Assembly: GCA_947631585.1 (NCBI GenBank)
Contig: CANRLY010000047.1
Coordinates: forward strand, 1 to 11,740
Origin: an uncultured Clostridia bacterium
Lineage (GTDB): Bacteria; Bacillota; Clostridia; Oscillospirales; Ruminococcaceae
Direction of reading: 5' to 3'
DNA: 11,740 nt
The notes below the pieces were generated by a model, which was not told the origin of the DNA, searched no databases, and saw nothing but the letters and a program-made list of their open reading frames with translations. The position numbers and the translations under genes are program-made. Shown piece by piece: positions 1 through 6,591 of the stretch. Each line of letters starts with the position of its first letter. Position 1 is the stretch's first letter.

Positions 1-111
1 CACCCCGAACCGCTTTCTTGGCTGGTTGGGGTTTGGTCTTATGCAGCCGATGTGCAGCTCCACCACCTTGTTTAACTCTTTTTCTTTGGTTTTCTGGGCA
101 AATATAGCCAT
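1..111 (-). CDS. ParB/Noc-family DNA-binding protein, N-terminal fragment (runs off the left edge)
   Basis: Only the first 37 codons are present. The ATG at 111-109 is preceded by GAGAGGAAG, a good ribosome binding site about ten bases away. The visible protein starts MAIFAQKTKEKELNKVVEL and continues into IGCIRPNPNQPRKRF. This matches the conserved start of the ParB N-terminal domain (I-x-PNPxQPRxxF) seen in Spo0J/ParB and Noc. Such proteins bind parS or Noc-binding sites and act in origin segregation or nucleoid occlusion; the ParB domain is now known to bind CTP. The position just after rsmG is where noc or parB genes usually sit in Firmicutes, and two parS sites lie in the same window. 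The fragment is too short to separate Noc from Spo0J/ParB. It has its own promoter and is isolated from rsmG by a terminator. Confidence 0.85.
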   Translation of the reverse strand, partial: MAIFAQKTKEKELNKVVELHIGCIRPNPNQPRKRFGV

Positions 112-145
112 TTTGCATCTTCCTCTCTCTTTTTTGTTTCCTTTC

Positions 146-171
146 GGGATATGCTCCTAACAGAATATCCC
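146..171 (-). promoter_or_regulatory. Inverted repeat at the start of the parB/noc leader
   Basis: GGGATAT (146-152) and ATATCCC (165-171) form a perfect 7-bp stem around a 12-base loop. It begins about where transcription from the promoter at 178-206 should start, so it is either an operator or a stem at the 5' end of the parB/noc mRNA. No factor is assigned. Confidence 0.45.
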
Positions 172-177
172 AGTAAA

Positions 178-206
178 ATTATACCATCTGCGATTTCTAA
201 CTGCAA
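178..206 (-). promoter_or_regulatory. Sigma-A promoter for the parB/noc gene
   Basis: Read on the minus strand: TTGCAG (206-201), a 17-base spacer, then TATAAT (183-178). The -10 is perfect and the -35 matches four of six bases. It lies about 70 bases upstream of the partial parB/noc start and downstream of the terminator closing the rsmG operon, so the ParB-family gene has an independent transcript. Confidence 0.8.
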
Positions 207-241
207 GGGAAATTTTCCGCCATTCTCCGCTGTTTTGGCGC

Positions 242-285
242 AAAAAAAAAGCAACAACGCTAAAACTTCCGCTTTTCGCCGTCGC
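242..285 (-). terminator. Rho-independent terminator of the rpmH-rsmG gene cluster
   Basis: On the minus strand, GCGACGGC (285-278) can pair with GTTGTTGC (258-251), using three G-U pairs. An inner AAAA/TTTT pairing follows, and then nine consecutive T residues (250-242). It sits about 130 bases past the rsmG stop codon and just before the parB/noc promoter. It is the natural end of the leftward cluster. Confidence 0.7.
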
Positions 286-341
286 TTTAATATAAATTTT
301 GTTCGTTCCTGCGATATTTTTTCGGGGACCCCACCTTAGTC

Positions 342-394
342 CGGAAACCCCCCTCAGTTTCCGCAGGGCTTCGCCCTGCTCCCCCTTCGGGGGG
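342..394. repeat. Three adjacent short palindromes downstream of rsmG
   Basis: Three hairpin-forming units lie nearly end to end. CGGAAAC/GTTTCCG occupies 342-348 and 357-363. GCAGGGC-TTC-GCCCTGC occupies 363-379. CCCCC-TTC-GGGGG occupies 381-393, with a sixth G at 394. None is followed by a T-run, so they are poor terminators by themselves. They may protect the 3' end of the rsmG mRNA or belong to a dispersed palindromic repeat family. The second reading is a guess and needs genome-wide comparison. Confidence 0.5.
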
Positions 395-413
395 CTTGCT
401 GCTGACTGCGAAG

Positions 414-1127
414 CTATAACGGCTTGCGCTTCATCTGACCTTTGTTCCTTGGGAACTTCGCCGGAGTGGGGGAGACTTTCTCTATTACGATCAGAGTCCG
501 ACTGTCGCCGCCGGGTAACTCGTACCCCTCCGATAAGGATAACTTTCCGCCTAAAAGGGAGATCGCACTTTCTGCCAACTTTAACTCCTCACCGCCGGAT
601 CGACCTTTCAGCGCAACGAATTTCCCCCCGACTTTCACAAACGGTAAACAGTATTCGCATAACTCCGATAACTTCGCTACCGCACGGGCAGTCACAATGT
701 CGTACTTCTCCCGGAACTCCGCCTTCGCACCGTATTCCTCCGCACGCCCATGAATACATTTCGCCCCCAGACCTAACCTTTCACTTAATCGCTCTAAAAA
801 ATTTATCCGCTTGTTAAGACTGTCCAGCAGCGTCAGCTCGCCTGTTCCGAATACCAGCTTCACTACGCAGGACGGAAACCCCGCCCCCGTTCCTACATCT
901 AAAATACTGTCTCCGGCACTCATTCCGCCCCATATCTTGAACGGCAATGCGGAATCTAAAAAATGCTTTACGCAGATCTCACTCGGCTGAGTAATGGCAG
1001 TCAGATTTATCCTGCTGTTCCAGTCAACCAGCATTTCTGCGTAAATGTCCAGCTTTTCCGCCGTTTCTTCGCTTATATCTATCCCCGAAGAACTGAAAGT
1101 CCCCCGAAGCATCTCCCTGTCTATCAT
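414..1127 (-). CDS. rsmG: 16S rRNA (guanine-N7)-methyltransferase RsmG (GidB)
   Basis: This protein of 237 residues has the usual family length. Members methylate N7 of G527 (E. coli numbering) in 16S rRNA using S-adenosylmethionine, in the cytoplasm. The sequence shows HFLDS (55-59), the SAM-binding loop LDVGTGAGFP (76-85) and the acidic LLDSLNKRINFL segment (100-111). ARAVA follows at 147-151, then a C-terminus of the form TPAKFPRNKG...KPL that is typical of the family. It starts with ATG 19 bases after the phosphoesterase stop. The ribosome binding site is weak (GGGGGTC), which suggests coupling to the gene before it. Its place at the end of the mnmE-mnmG cluster and before a ParB-family gene is the classic origin-side order in Firmicutes. 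Loss of rsmG is known to give low-level streptomycin resistance in several bacteria. Confidence 0.96.
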   Translation of the reverse strand: MIDREMLRGTFSSSGIDISEETAEKLDIYAEMLVDWNSRINLTAITQPSEICVKHFLDSALPFKIWGGMSAGDSILDVGTGAGFPSCVVKLVFGTGELTLLDSLNKRINFLERLSERLGLGAKCIHGRAEEYGAKAEFREKYDIVTARAVAKLSELCEYCLPFVKVGGKFVALKGRSGGEELKLAESAISLLGGKLSLSEGYELPGGDSRTLIVIEKVSPTPAKFPRNKGQMKRKPL

Positions 1128-1146
1128 CTTAAATTCTGACCCCCGA

Positions 1147-1851
1147 CTACTGCTCCTGCCCGTAAAATACCCTCTTTATGTAACTGAAATCCGCATATTT
1201 CAAACGGTCTATCTCGTCGATAACTTCCTTGAGATCGTACTGCGCCTCCACATCGTAGTAGGAGACCTTTCCTCTCTCCAGCTGTAAAATTCCGCCCCTT
1301 GCAACTCCCCGGTTTTCGTGAGGACAGCCGCACGACCCGAAATTCAAATATAAAACTCCACCCTTTTCCCCGATCGCCCTCTTGTGCCCGTGCCCGAAGA
1401 TCACCACGTCTCCGCCGTAACCCTCAAACTGACTGAAAAACTCCGGCTTTTCTATATCTTCCACCGCTTTTCGGAACTTTTCCCCATCGTGAGGATAATG
1501 CAGCGCAAGAAGTTTTACCCCCTCCGCCGTGAACCTCAGCTCCATCGGCAGCTTTGAAAGATACTCCAAAGAGGCAGCCGAAAGCCGGGAAAGCTTCCAC
1601 TTGTGATGGGCAAGCTCCGGCGGAGAAAGCCCCTCCGTCCCCTGAAACAGCCTGGCGTCGTGATTCCCCTTTACGCATAACAGCCCCGGCTGCTCCATTG
1701 CAAACCTTGTACATTCCTCAGGAAAAGGCCCTATCCCGACTATGTCTCCGGTGCAGATGAAAAGCTCCGCCCCCTCAGCTGAAAGGGCAGCCATCTCCGC
1801 CCTGAACGCCTGTATGCTGCCGTGGATATCCCCCAGCACCCCGATCTTCAT
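1147..1851 (-). CDS. Calcineurin-like metallophosphoesterase (YfcE/MJ0936-like), substrate unknown
   Basis: This 234-residue protein carries the metal-binding motifs of the calcineurin-like phosphoesterase superfamily in order. They are GDIHG (7-11), GDIVGIGP (35-42), GNHDAR (62-67), LHYPHD (117-122) and FGHGHKR (152-158), with a closing LNFGSCG (169-175). Likely metal ligands are D8, H10, D36, N63, H118, H154 and H156. The short single-domain layout resembles YfcE/MJ0936-type phosphodiesterases and bacterial diadenosine-tetraphosphatase-like enzymes, but the substrate cannot be read from the sequence. The start is well supported by AAAGGAG eight bases before the ATG. It lies between mnmG and rsmG, where B. 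subtilis has no gene, and reads in the same direction, so it is probably co-transcribed. A parS site occupies the 40-base gap upstream. A tRNA or nucleotide substrate would fit the neighbours but is speculation. Confidence 0.88.
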   Translation of the reverse strand: MKIGVLGDIHGSIQAFRAEMAALSAEGAELFICTGDIVGIGPFPEECTRFAMEQPGLLCVKGNHDARLFQGTEGLSPPELAHHKWKLSRLSAASLEYLSKLPMELRFTAEGVKLLALHYPHDGEKFRKAVEDIEKPEFFSQFEGYGGDVVIFGHGHKRAIGEKGGVLYLNFGSCGCPHENRGVARGGILQLERGKVSYYDVEAQYDLKEVIDEIDRLKYADFSYIKRVFYGQEQ

Positions 1852-1874
1852 AGCCGTTCTCCTTTCTGATAAAA

Positions 1875-1890
1875 TGTTCCACGTGGAACA
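1875..1890. promoter_or_regulatory. parS centromere site 1 (between mnmG and the phosphoesterase)
   Basis: TGTTCCACGTGGAACA is a perfect 16-bp palindrome and a full match to the bacterial parS consensus TGTTnCACGTGnAACA bound by ParB/Spo0J. With one more base each side (1874-1891) it is an 18-bp palindrome. It ends one base before the mnmG stop codon, so it lies in non-coding sequence. Its core and immediate flanks are the same as at site 2 over 21 bases. Confidence 0.95.
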
Positions 1891-1891
1891 T

Positions 1892-3784
1892 TCAGCCGCC
1901 TTTTCTTCCCAGCCACACCAGCAGCACCGAAACGTCCGCCGGGTTCACGCCGGAAATGCGGCTCGCCTGACCTACATTCAAAGGCTTTATCTTGTTGAGC
2001 TTCTCCGCCGCCTCCAACCGCAGCCCCCTTATCAGAGAGTAATCCACGTCCGGCGGCAAAAGCTTTTTCTCCAGCTTCCGCATGGCTTCCACCTGCCTGA
2101 GCTGGATATCTATATACCCCTCGTACTTTATGGTAAGTTCCACCTGCTCCGCAACATCGTCCGAAAGCTCAGGTCTTTCCGGGTCGGCAAATCCAAGCCC
2201 CCGGTAACTGGTCTGCGGCCGCTTCAGAAGCTGCCAGAGCTTGCAGCCCACCGTGATAGGCTCAGTTCCCACCGACTTTAAGTAACTTGCCATTTCCTCC
2301 CCCGGCGAAACGGAAACTTTCCGTATCCTTGCAAGTTCCGCCTCTATCGCCGCTTTCTTCGCAAGGAACCGCTGATACCTTTCTTCGCTTATCAGCCCTA
2401 TCTCGTGCCCTGTTGGGGTAAGCCTCATGTCGGCGTTGTCCTGCCGAAGCAGCAGCCTGTATTCGCTTCGGGAAGTCATCATGCGGTAAGGGTCTGTACA
2501 CCCTTTTGTCACCAGATCGTCTATAAGCGTCCCGATGTAGGAACTTGCCCTGTCCAAAACCAGCGGTTTTCCGCCCTTTACAGCGGCAGCGGCGTTAATT
2601 CCTGCAATAAGCCCCTGCGCCGCCGCCTCCTCGTAGCCGGAAGTTCCGTTGAACTGCCCAGCCCCGAAAAGCCCCTTTATCTCCTTGAATTCCAGCGTTG
2701 GCAGAAGCTGAGTGGGGTCGCAGCAATCGTACTCTATGGCGTATGCGCTGCGCATTATCTCCACATTTTCAAGCCCCTCGATGGTGCGCAGAAACTCTAT
2801 CTGCACATCTTCCGGCAGGGAAGTGGACATTCCCTGCAAATACATCTCGTCGGTGTCAAGCCCCATCGGCTCGATGAAAAGCTGATGCCTGGGCTTGTCT
2901 GCAAATCTCATTATCTTGTCCTCGATGGACGGACAGTATCTTGGCCCTACCCCGTGTATCTGACCGCCGTACATCGCCGACCGCCCGATGTTCTCCCTTA
3001 TGACCCGGTGGGTCTCGCTGTTGGTGTAAGCCACATAACAGATTACCTTGTTTTCCAGCTTTTCGCCGCTTTGGTCAAAGGAAAACGGTATTATGCTGCT
3101 GTCTCCGTGCTGTTCCTCCAGCTTGGAAAAATCAATAGATCTCCGGTGAACTCTCGCCGGCGTGCCGGTCTTGAACCGCCTTAGTTCGACCCCCAGAGCG
3201 GCAAGACTTTCCGACAGCTTTCCGGCAGGCATAACGTTGTCAGGACCGCTCTCGTAGGAATTTCCCCCGACGTGTATCCTGCCTTTAAGGTAAGTCCCTG
3301 TGGCGATGATGACCGCTTTTGCAGAAAATTCCGCCCCCAGACGTGTCCGCACACCGCAGACAGTTTTCCCGTCCGCAAGCACCTCGGTAACTTCCCCCTG
3401 CCTGAGATCCAGGTTCTTTTCGGACTCCACCGCACGCTTCATGTAGTCGTGATACCTCACCCTGTCCGCCTGCACTCTCAGCGAATGTACCGCCGGACCT
3501 TTCCCTCGGTTCAGCACCCGGCTTTGCAGAAAAGTCCTGTCGGCGGCCTTTCCCATTTCGCCGCCCAAAGCGTCTATCTCCCGAACAAGATGTCCTTTTG
3601 CCGTTCCGCCGATAGACGGATTGCAGGGCATATTTGCGATAACGTCCAAAGAAATGGTGAACAGCGCCGTCCGCACACCCAGCCTTGCGCAGGCAAGAGC
3701 GGCTTCCACTCCGGCGTGACCTGCCCCCACCACCACTACATCGTAATTTTCAAGAGTTTCACCAGTTTCACCCATCAGACCCAT
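1892..3784 (-). CDS. mnmG: tRNA uridine 5-carboxymethylaminomethyl modification enzyme MnmG (GidA)
   Basis: At 630 residues this is the normal MnmG length. MnmG is the FAD-dependent partner of MnmE; the complex adds the carboxymethylaminomethyl group to wobble U34 of certain tRNAs. Visible motifs are the FAD-binding VVVGAGHAGVEAALA near residues 17-31, MPCNPSIGGTAKGHLVREIDALGGEMG, and GPRYCPSIEDK. The last two carry the two family cysteines. The C-terminal half has GCTDPYRMMTSRSEYRLLLRQDNAD and then the helical MnmE-binding region. The chosen ATG at 3784 has AAAGGA 11 bases upstream and overlaps the end of ybaK by 17 bases, so translational coupling is likely. A second in-frame ATG three codons later (3775) is possible but is placed worse relative to that site. 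The stop is immediately followed by a parS site. Confidence 0.97.
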   Translation of the reverse strand: MGLMGETGETLENYDVVVVGAGHAGVEAALACARLGVRTALFTISLDVIANMPCNPSIGGTAKGHLVREIDALGGEMGKAADRTFLQSRVLNRGKGPAVHSLRVQADRVRYHDYMKRAVESEKNLDLRQGEVTEVLADGKTVCGVRTRLGAEFSAKAVIIATGTYLKGRIHVGGNSYESGPDNVMPAGKLSESLAALGVELRRFKTGTPARVHRRSIDFSKLEEQHGDSSIIPFSFDQSGEKLENKVICYVAYTNSETHRVIRENIGRSAMYGGQIHGVGPRYCPSIEDKIMRFADKPRHQLFIEPMGLDTDEMYLQGMSTSLPEDVQIEFLRTIEGLENVEIMRSAYAIEYDCCDPTQLLPTLEFKEIKGLFGAGQFNGTSGYEEAAAQGLIAGINAAAAVKGGKPLVLDRASSYIGTLIDDLVTKGCTDPYRMMTSRSEYRLLLRQDNADMRLTPTGHEIGLISEERYQRFLAKKAAIEAELARIRKVSVSPGEEMASYLKSVGTEPITVGCKLWQLLKRPQTSYRGLGFADPERPELSDDVAEQVELTIKYEGYIDIQLRQVEAMRKLEKKLLPPDVDYSLIRGLRLEAAEKLNKIKPLNVGQASRISGVNPADVSVLLVWLGRKGG

Positions 3785-4310
3785 TTTTCAGTCTATCCTT
3801 TCCGTAAGGAAATTCCGTCCCGGAAGCCTCGGTTATCTCAGCAAATTTCGCCTTTGCCGCCTGAGCCAGCACCTGCGGCGAAATTCTCAGCTGCGCCCCC
3901 GGACGACCTGCGCTGACGTATATCTTCTCAAACTTTTCCGCAGAACTGTCTATCACCGTTTGGAACTGCTTTTTCATTCCCACCGGCGAACAGCCTCCCC
4001 GAATGTACCCTGTGACCGCCACCAGCTCTTTCATCGCCAGCATCTCCACGCTTTTCACCCCGACACATTCCGCTGCGGCTTTCAGCGCCAGCTTTTCCGC
4101 CACCGGTATCACAAACACAAAATACTCCGTTTTTCCGCTCTTTTCCTTGTGAAACGCCACCAAAGTCTTGAAGCACTCCTCCGGCGGTATCCCGCACTGC
4201 TTCGCCACCTGTACGCCGTCCTCGAAGTGTTCGCACTGGTAATAATTCACCTGATATTCTGCCTTTTGCCTGTCAAGAATACGCATTGCGTTGGTTTTCT
4301 TCTCCGTCAT
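3768..4310 (-). CDS. ybaK: YbaK/EbsC-family aminoacyl-tRNA deacylase (Cys-tRNA(Pro) deacylase-like)
   Basis: This 180-residue protein resembles YbaK/EbsC deacylases, which hydrolyse Cys-tRNA(Pro) and related mischarged tRNAs in trans. Family hallmarks are FKTLVAF with the catalytic-type lysine K48, TGYIRGGCSPVGMKKQFQTVID in the middle, and FEKIYVSAGRPGAQLRISP near the end. The open frame extends upstream to 4520, but that part overlaps mnmE and has no family similarity. The ATG at 4310 begins MTEKKTNAMRILDRQKAEY, fits family N-termini, and has AGCAGG at a modest distance. An ATG eight codons further in is a weaker alternative. It lies 26 bases after mnmE and overlaps mnmG by 17 bases. This gene is not part of the B. 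subtilis mnmE-mnmG pair, so it is an insertion between two genes whose products form one complex. The exact tRNA substrate is inferred from family only. Confidence 0.92.
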   Translation of the reverse strand: MTEKKTNAMRILDRQKAEYQVNYYQCEHFEDGVQVAKQCGIPPEECFKTLVAFHKEKSGKTEYFVFVIPVAEKLALKAAAECVGVKSVEMLAMKELVAVTGYIRGGCSPVGMKKQFQTVIDSSAEKFEKIYVSAGRPGAQLRISPQVLAQAAKAKFAEITEASGTEFPYGKDRLKNGSDG

Positions 4311-4336
4311 TCCGATTACCTGCTTTTCTATTTTCC

Positions 4337-5692
4337 CTATTTTCCCACGCAGAAGTCCGAAAATATCTGCGCCACCACCGTGTCTGAGACTCTCTCTCCT
4401 GTCAGATCTAAAAGCGGTCCCACCGCCTGTTCCAGGGAGACCGCAGTGCAGTCCGGGGTAATACCGCCCCTTATCCCCTCCAGGGTCTCTTTCAGCGCCG
4501 TCAGCGACTTTTCCACGCAAAACTTCTGCCTTTCATTAATATAACAATCTGCGCCCGGGTCGAAGTTCTCATCTAGGAACATCTCCTCCACCGCTTTTTC
4601 CAACTGCTCAAGACCGCCGTCATTCTTCGCCGAAATGACCGCCACATATGGTGAAAACTCCCTCAACTTCTGAATATCCGGCTTCACCGGCAGATCGGAC
4701 TTGTTCACCGCAATGACCGCTTTTCTTCCCCTTATCAGCTCCAAAAGCTCTCTGTCCTGCCCGTCCAACTCCTGAGAACCGTCCAGCACCGCAATTATAA
4801 GCTGTGCGTTTTCAGCCTTTTTCCTAGCCAGATCTATCCCCAGCTTTTCCACCGGGTCGGAAGTTTCCCTCAGTCCGGCGGTGTCCGACAGCCTCAGCGT
4901 CAGACCTCCCAGCCGCACCGATTCCTCCACAATGTCTCTTGTCGTTCCTTTAACGTCCGTAACGATAGACCTGTCATACCCCACAAGACAATTCATCAGC
5001 GTGGACTTTCCCACGTTGGTCTTTCCCAGTATCACCGTATCTATCCCCTGCCGCAGTATACGACCCTTGTCGTACCCCTCCAGCAGCTTTTCCAGCGAAC
5101 CGACAAAATGTTCCACGTGGAACATCAGCTGCTCCGGTTCAGCCTCCGGCAGGTCCTCCTCCGGGTAATCCACCCAGGCGTCCAGACTTGCCGCCAGCTT
5201 CACTATCCCGTCCGAGACCTCTTTCACTTTCCTGAAAAGCTTCCCCTCCCGGATATTAGCGGCGCTGTTCAACGCCTGTTCCCCCTGTGCGGAAATAACG
5301 TCCATAACCGCTTCCGCCTGAGTAAGTGACATTTTTCCGTTTAAAAAAGCCCTTTTCGTGAACTCGCCTGCTCCGGCAGGTTCTGCCCCCGCCTGAATGA
5401 CTGCCCTCAAAGCCTGCCTTGTCACGAACCGACCGCCGTGGCAGGAGATCTCCGCCACATTTTCGCCGGTATAAGAGTTAGGCTCTCTGAACACCGTCAG
5501 CACGCCGTCATCGATGATTTTTCCGTCTTTAATAATTTTTCCGTAACAGCAGGTGTGGCTCTCCATCTGTTCCGGGGAAATTTTCCCCCGAAACACATTT
5601 GCGGCAATGGCAATAGCTTCGCTGCCGCTTATCCTGATGACCGAGATACCTCCCACTCCGTCGGGCGTAGAGATCGCCGCCACAGTTGACAT
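4337..5692 (-). CDS. mnmE: tRNA modification GTPase MnmE (TrmE)
   Basis: The protein has 451 residues. MnmE is the GTPase partner of MnmG in U34 modification of tRNA. The N-terminal tetrahydrofolate-binding domain (about 1-118) starts MSTVAAISTPDGVGGISVIRI. A helical domain with an inserted G domain follows. G-domain motifs are GKTNVGKS (223-230), KGTTRDIV (248-255), DTAGLRE (270-276) and NKSD (330-333). The protein ends in the diagnostic CVGK (448-451) with catalytic-type C448. The frame can open at a GTG at 5701, but AAAGGAG abuts that GTG directly. The same site is eight bases before the ATG at 5692, which matches family N-termini and is chosen. Residues 190-195 (MFHVEH) are encoded by a parS site, in a variable helix just before the GRILRQG segment. 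It is 26 bases upstream of ybaK and follows jag across a 78-base gap holding a hairpin. Confidence 0.97.
   Translation of the reverse strand: MSTVAAISTPDGVGGISVIRISGSEAIAIAANVFRGKISPEQMESHTCCYGKIIKDGKIIDDGVLTVFREPNSYTGENVAEISCHGGRFVTRQALRAVIQAGAEPAGAGEFTKRAFLNGKMSLTQAEAVMDVISAQGEQALNSAANIREGKLFRKVKEVSDGIVKLAASLDAWVDYPEEDLPEAEPEQLMFHVEHFVGSLEKLLEGYDKGRILRQGIDTVILGKTNVGKSTLMNCLVGYDRSIVTDVKGTTRDIVEESVRLGGLTLRLSDTAGLRETSDPVEKLGIDLARKKAENAQLIIAVLDGSQELDGQDRELLELIRGRKAVIAVNKSDLPVKPDIQKLREFSPYVAVISAKNDGGLEQLEKAVEEMFLDENFDPGADCYINERQKFCVEKSLTALKETLEGIRGGITPDCTAVSLEQAVGPLLDLTGERVSDTVVAQIFSDFCVGK
5109..5124. promoter_or_regulatory. parS centromere site 2 (inside the mnmE coding sequence)
   Basis: A second TGTTCCACGTGGAACA, identical to the site at 1875-1890 and again extending to an 18-bp palindrome. 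Here it is translated, giving MFHVEH in MnmE (about residues 190-195). It is 3.2 kb from the first site, and both lie on the left arm of the origin. Confidence 0.95.
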
Positions 5693-5730
5693 CAGCCTCA
5701 CTCCTTTCAGGCTTTCCCAGAATACACCAC

Positions 5731-5755
5731 GACCCCACGGTCCTGCCGAGGGGTC
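5731..5755 (-). other. Intercistronic hairpin between jag and mnmE
   Basis: GACCCC (5731-5736) pairs with GGGGTC (5750-5755), and inside it CGG (5738-5740) pairs with CCG (5746-5748), with one A-A mismatch and a five-base loop. No T-run follows in the direction of transcription, so this looks like an mRNA processing or stability element rather than a terminator. A TATAAT (minus strand, 5769-5764) lies just upstream but has no convincing -35, so a separate mnmE promoter is only a possibility. Confidence 0.5.
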
Positions 5756-5770
5756 TCAGTAAGATTATAA

Positions 5771-6562
5771 TTAAAATTCTATCTTGGAATAAAGTCCGGC
5801 GTTTGTCATGGAATCTTCCGGCTTGGGCTTCTTGTATTCTTTCTCGAAAGAAGTAGTTATGTCAAAGGACTTCTGTGTCCGCTGACCTCCTCTTCTTCCG
5901 CCGCTCCTGCCGCCTCTCTGGTCTCTCCTGCCGCTGTAGGGTCTCCGTTCGGTGGAACTGATGAGCACCTTTCTGTAAGGTTCTTCTCCCACCGACCTGG
6001 AGGTCACGCCCTCCATCTCAGACACCACCGCATGGATTATCCGTCTTTCGTAAGGGTTCATCGGCTCTAAAGCGGAAGTCCTGCCGTTCTTTCTCACGTT
6101 GGCAGCCATTTTTCTTGCAAGCTCCTCAAGCTGTTCTTTTCTCTTTTCTCTGAAGCCGTTGCTGTCGATAGAGAGTCTGAAAAGGTCTCTGTCTATCTTG
6201 TTGCAGGCAAGGGAAGTCAGGTACTGCAAGCTGTCCAGTACCTCTCCTTTTCTTCCGATAAAAACGTCTATTCCATCGCCGTCTATCTCAACGTCTGCGC
6301 CGTTCTCCGTCTCGGTAACTTCCACCTTAACGTTCTCCACTCCTGAGGCTTCCAGTATTTTCCTGATATACCTCTCAGAGAGAGTAAGCTTGGTCTCCAC
6401 AAATTCCGCCTCTACCTTAGCGTCCCCTTTGACTTTTCCAAACAGAGACTTTTTAGGTTCTTCGATAACGTTAAAGCTTATAAGTTCTTCGCTCACCCCG
6501 AAGCTCCTGGCAGCCATAGCCTTAGCCTCTTCCACCGACTTTGCGGTAAACACTTCTTTCAT
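5771..6562 (-). CDS. jag: Jag/KhpB RNA-binding protein (Jag-N, KH and R3H domains)
   Basis: The protein has 263 residues. Jag, also called KhpB or EloR, is an RNA-binding protein linked in Firmicutes to cell elongation and division. The Jag-N domain (about 1-52) contains the typical KKSLFGKVKGDAKVEAEF. The KH domain (about 76-150) has the GxxG loop as GRKG (103-106). The R3H domain (about 150-205) contains YERRIIHAVV. After it comes a tail rich in Arg and Gly (207-229: GRR, RGG and GGRRGG units) and a charged end, which extends beyond the usual R3H boundary and resembles an RGG-type RNA-binding segment. AAAGGA lies ten bases before the ATG. It follows yidC by 29 bases, the standard yidC-jag pairing near Gram-positive origins. 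Confidence 0.94.
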   Translation of the reverse strand: MKEVFTAKSVEEAKAMAARSFGVSEELISFNVIEEPKKSLFGKVKGDAKVEAEFVETKLTLSERYIRKILEASGVENVKVEVTETENGADVEIDGDGIDVFIGRKGEVLDSLQYLTSLACNKIDRDLFRLSIDSNGFREKRKEQLEELARKMAANVRKNGRTSALEPMNPYERRIIHAVVSEMEGVTSRSVGEEPYRKVLISSTERRPYSGRRDQRGGRSGGRRGGQRTQKSFDITTSFEKEYKKPKPEDSMTNAGLYSKIEF

Positions 6563-6591
6563 ACCAACTCAATCCTTTCAATTATGGCGGC

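Noticed and set aside
299..817. 172-codon plus-strand open frame over the palindromes and rsmG
   Set aside because: It runs through the hairpin cluster and antisense to rsmG, with low-complexity composition; it is probably spurious.
2405..3184. 259-codon plus-strand open frame
   Set aside because: It is entirely antisense to mnmG, a clear real gene, and shows no recognisable domain.
4311..4520. N-terminal extension of ybaK by 70 codons
   Set aside because: It overlaps the 3' end of mnmE in another frame, has low-complexity Gly/Arg content and no similarity to YbaK proteins.
5690..5701. GTG start for mnmE at 5701
   Set aside because: The ribosome binding site AAAGGAG directly touches this GTG with no spacing, while the ATG at 5692 is correctly spaced and matches family N-termini.
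5764..5769. TATAAT before mnmE as an internal promoter
   Set aside because: No acceptable -35 hexamer lies 16-18 bases upstream, so it is noted only beside the intercistronic hairpin.
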